Below the pieces are notes generated by a model. It ran no database searches and had not been told where the DNA came from. It saw nothing but the letters and a program-made list of their open reading frames with translations. Of a DNA stretch of 64,000 bases, positions 1-9,627 are shown in pieces. Numbering within the stretch: position 1 is the stretch's first letter; every line of letters begins with the position of its first letter. The translations under genes and the position numbers were made by a program. The stretch is from positions 68,237,184-68,301,183 of the forward strand of contig CM024764.1 in the NCBI GenBank assembly GCA_014218235.1, in the 5' to 3' direction. Source of the stretch: Colocasia esculenta. Taxonomy: Eukaryota; Streptophyta; Magnoliopsida; Alismatales; Araceae.

Positions 1-240
1 CGAAAGGCCATGGAGCAATGAGAGGGTGAAGAGAAGAGGAAGGAGCATGGATTTTGTCACCGTGCAATTGGCATTTAGCACAATGACGGACAAAGTGATG
101 ACAATCTTCTTCAATGGTGGGCCAGTAATAGTGTCTTAGCAATTTCTGAGCGATTGCTCTACCATTGACATGGCCACCACATTCACTAGAGTGAGCAGCT
201 TCAACGACATTTTGGGACTCCATTTCATCAAGACAACGGA
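1..240 (-). CDS. Integrase N-terminal HHCC zinc-binding domain (partial)
   Basis: The minus strand reads in one frame through a typical integrase zinc finger. It has HSSECGGH for the two histidines and HCAKCQLHG for the two cysteines, with the usual run of about 30 residues containing HYYWPT between them. This domain precedes the catalytic core of Ty3/gypsy integrases, which would lie to the left of base 1. The frame is open to the edge. Nothing can be said about the DDE triad. Confidence 0.85.
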
Positions 241-544
241 GATAAACCCCACTAAGAGATTTCTTGTAAAGAACACCACCTATTATCTTGTAACGCTCTG
301 AGATGCGGCGAATGGCCCGTCTATCAGCAGAGGTGGCATAATCAGGGAAGGATCTATCTTTGAGAAAGTTTTCGATGTCAAAGTACCAGGGATGGCCATC
401 TTCGAGATCGGTTTCGGGCTCTTTTGAGAGCCCATGGACTCGAAGGGAGTTAGACTTGAGTTGAGAAAACCAAGGATCAACATGAGAAGGGACTTTTATC
501 CTTTGAACAGAGATGGTTTCAGAAGATCTCCCTAACGGAATAGG

Positions 545-965
545 GATGGAAGAAGCTAAAGAGGCAAGTGAATCTGCTAGGATATTCTGAGCCCTAGGAG
601 TGTGGACTAGGGTGAGCTTCCTAGACTGACGGACTACTCTTCCTACCAACTCTTCGTACGATTTCAACTTGGGATCCCGGGTTTGGTACTTGCTAAGAGA
701 CTGCCGGAGTATCAACTGCGAATCGCCGATAATCCTTAACTCCTTTACTCCGAGCAACAAAGCCATTTTCAGCCCAACTAAGAGTGTCTCATACTCGGTC
801 ACATTGTTTATGGCACGGAAGGTTAATTGATAGGCGTGTGGAATGACTACCCCTTCCGGTGAGAGGAGGACTACCCCTATTCCACACCCTTTCAAGTTGA
901 GGGCTCCGTTGAAGTAAAGTATCCATGAAGGTTCACCATCGATAATGGCTCCTAATTCTTCATCC
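545..965 (-). pseudogene. Second RNase H (archaeal-type aRNH) of the Tat element
   Basis: This is the additional RNase H found between the ordinary RNase H and integrase in Tat/Ogre elements. Visible landmarks are NNVTEYETLLVGLKMA (Glu), IIGDSQLILRQ (Asp) and NILADSLASLAS (Asp). At the first catalytic position, where this family normally has Asp in a YFDG-type motif, the sequence reads YFNGALNL. The codon is AAC (plus-strand bases 908-910), so Asp appears to be Asn. If it is not an assembly error, this copy would lack the first metal-binding carboxylate. Otherwise the domain is open in one frame and continues into the integrase finger. Confidence 0.8.
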
Positions 966-1169
966 AGAAAGCTTTCATCAATAGGAGAGTATGAAGGTAA
1001 GGGGTGGTGGGCCAAATGCTCAGCAATAGCATGCCCCTTGATTGACTTTTGGTTGACATAGGTGATATCAAATTGATTGAGGAAGCTTTGCCACCTCATC
1101 AACCGCTCAGTCAGGACGGGCTTCTCAAGCAAGTATCGAATTGGGTCCATACGCGCAAAAAGTTTCACC

Positions 1170-2514
1170 TCATGAGCTAAAATAGTGTTTTAACTTCTGG
1201 GCAACCCAGACGACGGCCGCACATGTTCTTTCCATGGCAGTGTACCATTTTTCAGCCTCATTGAACAACTTGGATAGATAGTACATCTCTCTCTCCTTCT
1301 TCTCATCGTCATATTGGGCCAAAACTGCTCCAGTTGAATCATCAGTGGTTGATACATAGAGTAATAAAGGCCGACCCGAGACCGGAGGAGCGAGAACAGG
1401 GCGATTGAATAAATAACTCTTCGAAGGCCTTTTGACACTTATCGTTCCAATCAAATTTAGCCTCTCCTCTAAGCATCTCATAGAAGGGCTTGCAACGAAT
1501 TGAATGTTGGGAGATGAATCTCCGAATGAACTGAAGTCTGCCAATCAGCCCTCTAACTTCTCTGATATTCCTAGGAGGAGGCATGTCGATTATTGCTTTG
1601 GCCTTGTTGGGATCAATCTCGATTCCCCGCTTGCTTACTATGAACCCAAGCAATTTCCCCGAGGAGACTCCAAAGACACATTTCTTGGGGTTCATTTTGA
1701 GCTTATGTTCCCTAGACTGTCGGAGAACTGCCCGGAGGACCTCAGCATGGCCATGTCGAGTCTTTGATTTAACCAAGACATCGTCCACATAGACCTCCAT
1801 GTGCACATGCATCATGTCGTGAAAATTTGCCATCATTGCCCTTTGATAAGTTGCTCCTGCATTCTTTAATCCGAAGGGCATGACAACATAACAGTAGGTC
1901 CCCCATGGCGTTGTGAAAGAAGTTTTCTCCTGGTCTTCCTCCGCCAGACGGATTTGGTTATACCCAGAGAAACCATCCATGAAAGATAACATCTCAAAGC
2001 AGGTAGTATTGTCCACTAGGACATCTATGTGTGGAAGAGGCAAATCGTCCTTTGGGCAAGCACGATTAAGGTCACGGAAATCTATGCAGATCTTAACCTT
2101 ACCGTCCTTCTTCATTACAGGGATGATATTAGCTACCCATTGTGGATAAAGCACAACCCTAATGAATTTAGCTTTGTGTAATTTGTCAATCTCCTCTTTG
2201 ATCTTGAGTGCAAGCTTGGGATGTAGCCTCCTTAGCTTTTGTTTGACGGCTTTTGCGTCGGCTTTTAGGACCAACCGGTGTTCGACTAGAGAGGTATCAA
2301 GTCCCGGCATGTCCTTGTAGGACCAAGCAAAACCGTCAGAGAATTCTTTAAGGATAGCTACAAGGGCTTCTTCTTCTTCTTCAGCACTCAAGTTGGCACT
2401 AACCAAGACTACCTTCGGGGATTCTTCGGTGCCAAGATTGACCTCTTTGGTGGGTTCGTCCGCAGCCATGGTTGGCTCGTCGAACCTCTTTGTGCCATCC
2501 ACATAGGAGCTCAC
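1170..2514 (-). pseudogene. Reverse transcriptase and first RNase H of the Tat element
   Basis: The segment 1342-2514 holds the RT: fingers with CIDFRDLNRACPKDDLPLP, palm with FMDGFSGYNQI and PFGLKNAGATYQRAM, and the catalytic YVDDVLVKSK box. This is the polymerase that copies element RNA into DNA in virus-like particles. A frameshift near 1400-1440 moves the end of RT and the first RNase H (TTDDSTGAVLAQYDDEKK, then FNEAEKWYTAMER) into another frame covering 1170-1440. The polymerase residues are intact; the frame break makes a full polyprotein impossible from this copy. It continues from the acidic linker upstream. Confidence 0.88.
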
Positions 2515-2934
2515 TGGGTCCTCTTCTTCTAACCCAAGATCTCCCGGCTCGCCCTTCTCATCGAAATCTAGCAGATAGACTCCTAAACCATCATCTACAG
2601 AGTCACCTTCTTCAAAATCAGACTCTACAAGGGCAAGTTCCTCAAGAAATTCTGGGACTAACTTAACTCATTTCTCTGCCAAGGCCATGACATAATGGGC
2701 AGGAACTTGCCTACCCTTCTCCTTACGAACATATGGCTGAGAGGAACTAGACTCTTCTAAACTTAGACCTGACTCTAGACTAGACTCTAAACCCGACTCG
2801 AAACTAGAATCTAGACCACTATGTACAAGACTGCTATGTACAAAACTATGTACAGGGGAAATGCCCTCAGAGGGGCGAGAAAGGGAGTTTAGGCTGGAAA
2901 GCCTCGGCCCTTGGCCAAGCAGAAGAGATTCCAA
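2515..2934 (-). pseudogene. Acidic, Ser/Glu-rich linker between G-patch and RT
   Basis: The minus-strand frame is open for 88 codons (2668-2934) and then reads on in the same style with stops. It is rich in Ser, Glu, Leu and Asp, with an imperfect short repeat around SGLESSLESG caused by iterated TCTAGAC-like bases at 2755-2840. It joins the G-patch segment to the RT. No domain is recognised. Such variable acidic linkers are common in this position in gypsy polyproteins. Confidence 0.5.
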
Positions 2935-3659
2935 AGAGGAAGGGTGCTCGATGGAAACCTCACACTCCCACCTTTCAAAATCGGCGTTTTTTTTTTGGAG
3001 TCAAGGCTCAAAACCAAGAGTTGTTGACTCAATGATACACCGATTGGCCAAGTGAGGGATGGAGGAAGGATAGGGGAAGAAAGAAGAGAGGAAGAAGTGG
3101 ATGGAGGAGGAGAGTGAGGTGTCGGGCACATCTCAGTGGGGGGAGATTGTGAAAGAGATGAAGGAGATGGGGGTGATGAGGAGGGGAAATCCGAACCAAA
3201 GAGCGAGAGAAGGCCGAAGTCATCGCAGACTTTCTCAACCTCGACAATTTCCTCTCCTTCTCTTTCGCTTTCAGAGTCGGACAACTCCTCTACCACAGGT
3301 TCCCAAGTTCCTGGTTGGAGGGGCCCCTGAATGAAATGCTCCTTCAGGGTCCAAGTAAGGGGTTGGTAGGGGATGAAACGATCCGGATGAATGGGGTTCG
3401 GATGAAAACCTAAACAAGCCCTATCTAGCAACCTTCTCGTCTGCACACTACGGATAGGACCTTGCTCGCTCCTACCCAATCCTCGGCCATGTATGTAGCC
3501 AATCTTGGCCATCACTTCCCAACCTTTCCCTTGGGGACATGGGACATGCTCGAGTTCTTCACGCGGAATGGGAGGTTGGTTGAGATCACAGGGTAAGGGG
3601 AAGTCAAAGATGGACATGACTAGATTCTCCCTCTTGTCTAGAATGAACAAATGTGGCAT
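2889..3659 (-). CDS. G-patch domain segment of the Tat polyprotein
   Basis: The frame is 256 codons. Residues about 45-75 read GWEVMAKIGYIHGRGLGRS followed by EQGPIRSVQ. This is a G-patch, with glycines spaced as in the consensus and the aromatic residue that follows the first Gly. G-patch domains bind nucleic acid or RNA helicases and occur next to the protease in some retroviruses and in several plant Tat-like elements. A Ser/Pro-rich, acidic low-complexity tail (ELSDSESEREGEE, then Pro/Ser runs) follows. It lies between the protease (3777-4280) and the RT, in a different frame from the protease, so at least one indel separates them. Confidence 0.75.
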   Translation of the reverse strand: MPHLFILDKRENLVMSIFDFPLPCDLNQPPIPREELEHVPCPQGKGWEVMAKIGYIHGRGLGRSEQGPIRSVQTRRLLDRACLGFHPNPIHPDRFIPYQPLTWTLKEHFIQGPLQPGTWEPVVEELSDSESEREGEEIVEVEKVCDDFGLLSLFGSDFPSSSPPSPSSLSQSPPTEMCPTPHSPPPSTSSSLLSSPILPPSLTWPIGVSLSQQLLVLSLDSKKKTPILKGGSVRFPSSTLPLWNLFCLAKGRGFPA

Positions 3660-3776
3660 CTACTCTGAAGTGATAGAGTTGAGAGTTTCCAAGGTAGAAA
3701 TGCTCTTGATTTTGATAACCCGCCCATTGAATGGGAATTTGAAACATTGGTGGGTGGTAGAAGGGACCCCTAGGGT

Positions 3777-4280
3777 TTACTCTAGCCAAGGACGACCAAG
3801 GATGGCCTTGTAAGCCGGGTCGACATCTAAAACTAGAAATTCAGAAGACATGGTGACAGGTCCAATCTCGAGCTGAAGAGTGATTTTACCTTTGGCAACC
3901 CTCTTAGAGTTGTCGTAGGCAGCAATAGTGGAGCAGATTTTCTCCAGATTGTCCTCCCCCAAACCCAATTGCTTGAGGGTCTTCATCGGACACACATTGA
4001 TGGATGCCCCAGTGTCAATGAGGGTGGAGTCCACCGAAACCCCGTTGAGGTTAATGGTAAGACAGAGAGGAAGTGAACGACACTCAGGGGCAGCAAGATC
4101 TTTGTCCGAGAAGGAGATTGATGGTCTGTGGGTGAGGGAGAGGATAGCATTGGTGACCACACTGGGAGGAAGGTCATCATTGACCATGACTTTCTGGAGG
4201 AATTGGAGGAGGGTGGACTGATGAGATGGTGATCTCCGAATCAATTCCAAAATAGACACCCTCGCGGGGGTCTTATCCAA
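3777..4280 (-). CDS. Retropepsin-type aspartic protease of the Tat element
   Basis: The 167-codon frame contains the active-site motif LIDTGASINVCP near residue 88 and the C-terminal ILGRPWLE near the end. Both are typical of single-lobe retroelement proteases that dimerise and cut Gag-Pol. The segment between them has the expected flap-like hydrophobic pattern. The active-site DTG is intact. Upstream (4281-4771) is a gag-protease spacer in other frames with no recognisable fold. Confidence 0.88.
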   Translation of the reverse strand: MDKTPARVSILELIRRSPSHQSTLLQFLQKVMVNDDLPPSVVTNAILSLTHRPSISFSDKDLAAPECRSLPLCLTINLNGVSVDSTLIDTGASINVCPMKTLKQLGLGEDNLEKICSTIAAYDNSKRVAKGKITLQLEIGPVTMSSEFLVLDVDPAYKAILGRPWLE

Positions 4281-4819
4281 GTGTTGCAGAATGTCATATT
4301 CGGTGCCGGCAGGGAGTGGAGGTCCATTATCCTCCTCATCTTGAGATGGCCACGGGGTGGAGGAACAATCCGGTTCCTAAGTATGACATGAACATCTTCC
4401 TGGGACTTAGGGAGAATGAGCTGGAGAGGTCTGGTTCCGGGGGTAGATGAATCATAGACAGGGGAAACAGACATGGAAGGGTAGGCCTCCTGACGTATGG
4501 GTCAGATAAGAACTAAAGGCCGCTCTTCTAAAATGGCACCTTTGGTGGTGGAGGGCTCTTCAGACTCTACGGAGGGACAGGGGTACCACTCCTCAAAACC
4601 TTCTACCCCCCATTGTTGCTTTCTCCTCACTACCCGGGATTCCAAATGTGTCATGGTGTGGACATTTTCCCGGGACTTAGAGGAGGAGGGATTGTTGCTT
4701 TGGTAGTTGGGGAGAGGGTTTTGGACAATACCCAGATCCCTTTTGGTGTACCTAGACTTGGCTATGGCCACCTTGACGTCCTCTCAGTTAATCCTACCCT
4801 GGTCGTTCATGTCATATAC

Positions 4820-6372
4820 CTAGTCACGGAAGGTGAAGCAATTGTTGATATCGTGACCGGGAGCCCTATGATAAGGACAGTATTTTGAGGTATCCACCCT
4901 CAGATTGATGCTTTCCCTTTGTGGGGGGAGCCGGATAGCGTCATAGGACATGAGGGTGAAGAATACGTCCTCGAGGGTCTCAGGGAGAGGAGGGTAGTGA
5001 GACCTTTTAGGACCGGGCCGAGTGTAGCCAGAAGGAGGAGGAACAACGGAATAAGGCTTGGAGGGGTGTGACGGAAACTGATGAGGATTGGAAGGAGGGT
5101 TGGAAGGAGGATTGGAGGACTTGTTGGGAGGCCTCAATGGCTGACTGCAAGCACTGACGGACTCGTTGACAGTCACCCCCTCGGTGGTAGGTGCCGCGGG
5201 AGCCTTACGTTCCTTGGGCTTCCCTTCGAAGAAATGTGGGAGAGAGGAGTCCTTGATTTGATTCTGAACTAGCCTAGCTCGATTATAAAGATGCGCAAAG
5301 GAGGGGAACTCACTTAGCATCAAAATGGATTTGAGCTGAGAGGTGTTGTTGTTGACAATCATGATGATGGCTTGAGACTCCGGGATGGTGACATCGGCTC
5401 TCGAAGCCATGGATCTCCAACGGTTGGCAAAAGTAACAAAGTCTTCGTCTGGCCTCATATTCTCTGCCACCAAGTCGGAAAGCGTAGGGACTTGAGTGGC
5501 CATGTAGGAGAAATGGGAGATGAAGCATTCAGAGACTATGTCAAAATTAATAAGGTCCGATGCGGGCAAGGAGGTGAGCCACCTCAAAGCTTCCCCCTCT
5601 AACGATTGTTGGAAGAGGTGAACTAAGAGGACCCGATCGTACAGCCACCGATGGGAATCTATGGTAAAGCCAGCGAGGTGGTATTGAGGGTCGGAGGTCC
5701 CGTCATACTTGCGGTATTTCGGGTCCTTGAAACCAAGGGGAAAGTAAGCGTTGGGGAGCTTGCAGTAGTTCTAAAGGGAATGAGGCTTAGAAAGAGACAG
5801 AGATTCAGCCAAGAGCTTCCTAATAAGACCCTCCATCTCCGATCGGGAAATGGATTCGGATTGAGCGGGAGGCGGGGCTGAGCATAAGATGGATAGACAA
5901 GAGGAGGAGTTGGGGTAGAAGGAGGTAAAGGAGTAAGAGGAGGAACAGGGGTGGCTAAAGGAGTGGGAGGAAGAGAAGTGGAGATGGGAATGGGGGAGAT
6001 AGGAGCCCGGGAAGGGGTGATAGGCCTAGGAGAGGGCCTAGATGAAGAAGCGTAGAAAGGAGAAGGGGATGGAGGGGAAGGAGAGGCTGCTGCCCGAACA
6101 GTATGCTTAGAAAGCATTGAGATGATGTCCACGGGCGAATAGCGAGAGAGGAGTTTGGAGAATTCGGGGTCCTCCTGAACATCTTGGGCATATGTTGGGT
6201 TGACCCTAAGACTCACACTCTCCTCATTATCGGCTTGAGAGGAGGACTGAATAGACTCTTCAGGCTGATTGTTAGTGTCAACCATTCTGACAAATTCATG
6301 GACATTGTCCTCATATTCAAAGGCCTGATTGTTAGTCATATTCAAAGAGTTCAACCAAGAGTCCATTAGCAC
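4820..6372 (-). pseudogene. Gag of the Tat element
   Basis: The start at 6372 opens a 237-codon frame: an acidic N-terminus, then a very Pro/Ser-rich stretch of about 80 residues. The conserved retrotransposon gag core follows, broken by a stop near 5770 and a frame change near 5590. It includes a KYDGTSDPQYHLAGF-type segment, then EALRWLTSLPASDLINFD and the helices around FVTFANRWRSMASRADV. The 255-codon 3' frame (4820-5587) ends in a degenerate zinc-knuckle-like CPYHRAPGHDINNCF, common in Tat elements, after a short SNPPSNPP repeat. Gag forms the particle that packages the element RNA. The Pro-rich N-terminal extension is unusual but has no assigned function. Confidence 0.8.
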
Positions 6373-8260
6373 ACAACCTACTGATTTTAGAATGGTTAAG
6401 TTGAGTTAATTACACTGTTTTTAGAAGACAAGTGAATTTCTACCGAATAATGTGATCAAACAACGTCCCTAAGAATTTTAGATATTGAAGTTATGTGTTA
6501 ATCAATTAACCTTGTAAAGGCCGATTCTCTCAAACCTTACTTAAACCGGGTGAATAGGCGGACTAAATAGGAAGGTGAAAGGTCCTCCTGCCCCGTACCG
6601 TGAGGGAATCCACGGAATTTAAGGACTTATAGAGTTTTCCTTGGAGCCAACCGATTTACACGAGAGGGAATCCCCGAGTAAAAGGTTGTAAACTAAGGAG
6701 GGGCTATCCTAAAATGTGCGGAGATGCTAGAACAGAGAAGAAGAAGGCCCCCCTCAAGACTGAGGACCGTTAGGAACACACAGGAAGCAAACATGAAAGA
6801 AAAACAAATCAAAACAGACAGAAAACAAACTTCTGTGAAGTAAACTGTACGCCAAGGGATGCATAGTTCATCAGAAGTAAATTGACGGCATGATCGACTG
6901 ACGCGAGAACATGATAAACGGCAACCTATATGGACGTCTACAAGAAATAAATGGCAAGAACATTGGACGCTTACCTGGGCAAATGGCAATATCTCTTGCC
7001 GTTTACCTGGATGCAGACTGAGACCGCAGCAGCAGTGCTGGTCCCACCGTGATCGCTAGAAAAGAGCTGTGGACGATCCGTTTCCCGTACCCCGGTGACT
7101 GTGGGATCCTCCGGTGGTTCACGAACATCACTGCTCCCTCGTTGGCGATGAAGGGGGTGCTGGTTGACCTCGTTGAGTCCCCAGTTGACCAAGTTGACTG
7201 AGAAGAAAACAAAGAAAATCACAAATGGAAGGGAGATGTTGTGATCGCCTGGGCCTTACCTGTGCCCAAGGAGGTGTTGTGACCACGCTGGTGGTGCTGC
7301 CTCACGTAGCGGACGGAGATGGGGCCTCAACTTCTCCTTCTTCGGCTGGCCAAAGAAAGAGAGCTCCACGGTCTTCTACGATTTGTTCCTGCCACAAAAG
7401 AGACTCTATTAGACTTAAATGAAGTGTAGAAAGCATCCTAAACAGAAAGGAAACAATCCCAAAAGGAGAGTCCTGTACCGGTTGCGAACTTGAGAAGAGG
7501 GGTGGCCAAGTGCTATGACCACCCTTCTTCCCTCCGTTTTTGGTTGGGAAACCCCTTTATAGGTGTGTAGGTAGGTGTCCTACGTGCCTAGGGCGTGTGA
7601 GAGTGTATGTGTAACATGCAAAACTAAAGAGAAAAGGAAGGGAAAGAGAGAAAGAGGAGGGGGTGATCCTCGTTGCTGTGGCGTTGCTGACTCCCTGGTG
7701 TGCTCCTCCAGCTCGGGATGAAGCATCCTAGACGTCCCAAATGATGAGAAGGAGAGAAAGAGGAAGGATTAAAGGATGAGTGTACTTTTCTCTCTCTTCT
7801 TTCAAGGCAACATCATGTGGACGTCTAGCCTCCCTCCCCCACTTAGAAGGCCAAGGGGGGGTTAAATAGACAGTAGGGTCGGAGTTCAGAAGCTTTAGAT
7901 CCTCAAGTGTGATGAAACACACTTGTACACATGGCAATCCATGTATTAAAGCTCCAACCAATGAGGAGAGGCCAAGTAGGATTTTTACCTGGTCAATGGG
8001 GTGCCAAGGTGGCCCATATGCCCGTTGGGAACGGCTATATGTGTTGCATGGCCGAGAGAATGGCGCAAGTGGGTTGGAATCTCGGGCAGTTGCGCAGACC
8101 AGGTAAACCCGGGTTGACGTCCAACGATCCTGCCGCCAACCCCATGTAGGCGTCCACATCTGTGGACGCCAACAATAGTCAGCATCCAGGGGGCTTGCCG
8201 CCAACATGAAGTCAGCGGCAATCGATGCTGCTGTCTACATGGGATCTGAGGCAAGTCAAC
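6373..8260 (-). repeat. Leader and probable 5' LTR of the Tat element
   Basis: This 1.9 kb stretch upstream of gag has no coding similarity on either strand. A minus-strand TATA-like box at 7556-7561 suggests that the U3/R junction lies just to its left and that an LTR covers roughly 7000-8260. Words of the form TGGACG or GTCCA and GCCGTTTA recur on both sides of it (6895-7015 and 8110-8250). The PBS, both LTR ends and any 3' LTR copy for comparison are missing, so the boundaries are unproven. Confidence 0.5.
7554..7563 (-). promoter_or_regulatory. Candidate TATA box of the Tat LTR
   Basis: The minus strand reads CCTATAAAGGGG here, in otherwise GC-richer sequence about 1.2 kb upstream of gag. 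Position and orientation fit the Pol II promoter of the 5' LTR. No transcription start can be shown from sequence alone. Confidence 0.45.
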
Positions 8261-8389
8261 AAACGGTCAAACAAGCCTTATTGGGCCATGAACCATGTGG
8301 AGATGGGCCAAATCTCGCGTCTACAACCATTTCTACACGCATCGGTTAGCCACACCGCACGTCGGTTAACCATAAACGACATGTACCAT

Positions 8390-9270
8390 AACAAACACAT
8401 ATAAATGCAACCCCTCGGCTGTGATCGCGATAGGGGCCTGGGCCGCGATCAGGTCGCGACACCCCGACATGTCGCCATCGCAAATGTGAATGCGATGTAT
8501 CGTCCTATCGCAATCTTATCGCAATAGGGGAGACCGTCGCCTTCGCAGGCGAAAAACCCTAACCGGGTCCCCTTCACCAGAAAACCTTAAAAACCCTGAC
8601 AAACATGGTTGCCAATTCATTTTTCATGCTCTTTGTGATGTCCTAAAATGCCATCTATGGTTCTTAAAGCTGTAAATACATCACACACCACACACCCACG
8701 AAATCCATGGAGAAAAGGGTAGAATCTCCCTACTTTGATGAAGAACACGAAAACGGGCTATAACCCGATGTTTCTCCCGCTCCACACGCGATCCTCGCGG
8801 TGAGAACACAACCAACCGAGGCCCACGAGCTCAAATCGCCCAGAATCCCACGAGCAGAACCTCCCCTGGCCGAGCAGAGCTTGTGAAAGCTCTGTTCTAC
8901 TAGGGCTTCTTAAAAATGCAGCTCGATTGGGAACGCGACATATCGCTACGTCGCGACCAGGTCGCGACGCGGCTGCCCGTCGCGATCCGCCTGTCGACGT
9001 CAACGCGCCTGCCCTGCACGTGACACGCGGTGCGCACGTAGACGACGAGCCAAAACAGCGGCAACCAGGACGCGATGTCCCAGGGTGTCACGATGAGAAT
9101 GCGATGTGCCCCTCTATCACGTTCAGGGATAGAGAACAAACCTGTGCTTTGGGCCAACCAGCCGGCTTAAAACGCCTCGGAAACCTGTGAGAGCACCAGT
9201 CACACACAATGTGGGCCACACACTGGCCACCACAATGAATATAAGATGATCTGAACAGTCGATATGCTAC
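8390..9270 (-). repeat. LTR fragment with two TCGCGA-word clusters
   Basis: Two CG-rich patches (8424-8545 and 8930-9020) contain several ATCGCGAT, GGTCGCGAC and CGTCGCGA words. The same layout of two patches around a TTTGATGAAGAAC-like segment is seen in the LTR at 45000-48040, so this is probably a minus-strand piece of a related chromovirus or LARD LTR. It is cut on the right by the plus-strand chromovirus at about 9270. No terminus or TSD is visible. Confidence 0.5.
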
Positions 9271-9585
9271 ACATACCGACTGGCGTTGCCACCGGATTTG
9301 GCATGTGTACACAATGTGTTCCATGTCTCCATGCTCAGGAAATATGTGTATGATCCTACGCATATCATTCGTCATGAGAAGCTGGTTTTGAACAGGGATA
9401 CGACGTATGAAGACAAGCCAGTCAAGATATTAGAACAGAAAGTGCAACAACTCAGGAACCGTCCCATCCACGTGGTTAAGGTTTTGTGGAATAACCGCGG
9501 AGTGGATGAAGCTACATGGGAACCGGAAGGAATCATCAGACGAAACTACCCCGATCTTTTCAGGAAGACATTCTCTCCTATATGA
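9271..9585 (+). CDS. Integrase C-terminus with chromodomain (truncated)
   Basis: The reading frame runs from about 9271 (YRLALPPDL, the end of the integrase GPY/F region), through VHNVFHVSMLRKYV, to a chromodomain core VKVLWNNRGVDEATWEPEG, and stops at 9585. The chromodomain in this clade tethers integration to heterochromatin. The catalytic core and zinc finger are absent because the element is broken at its left edge. Tekay/Del elements characteristically have this LPP...VHNVFHVSMLRKYV block. Confidence 0.88.
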   Translation, partial: TYRLALPPDLACVHNVFHVSMLRKYVYDPTHIIRHEKLVLNRDTTYEDKPVKILEQKVQQLRNRPIHVVKVLWNNRGVDEATWEPEGIIRRNYPDLFRKTFSPI

Positions 9586-9614
9586 TCATATGAATTTGGG
9601 GACCAAATTCTTTT

Positions 9615-9627
9615 AAGAGGGGGAGGA
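9615..9627 (+). other. Polypurine tract of the chromovirus
   Basis: The run AAGAGGGGGAGGA lies 30 bases after the integrase stop and directly before the LTR. It is the expected primer site for plus-strand DNA synthesis. Confidence 0.75.

Larger units (their letters stand above)
1..8260 (-). mobile_element. Ty3/gypsy Tat-lineage LTR retrotransposon, truncated by window edge
   Basis: Read right to left, the order is leader/LTR, gag, aspartic protease, G-patch domain, reverse transcriptase, RNase H, a second RNase H, then the integrase HHCC finger, which runs off the left edge. Two RNase H domains between RT and integrase mark the Tat/Ogre group within Ty3/gypsy. The rest of the integrase and the 3' LTR lie outside the window. 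Several frame breaks (near 1430, 3700, 4280 and 5588) make it a degraded copy. The right boundary is approximate: I did not find a convincing PBS or LTR terminus, and 8260 is only where recognisable leader/LTR-like sequence gives way to a different repeat. Confidence 0.85.

Noticed and set aside
7728..8207. A 159-codon minus-strand protein in the Tat leader
   Set aside because: No family resemblance, upstream of the TATA-like box, and codon pattern like its non-coding surroundings.
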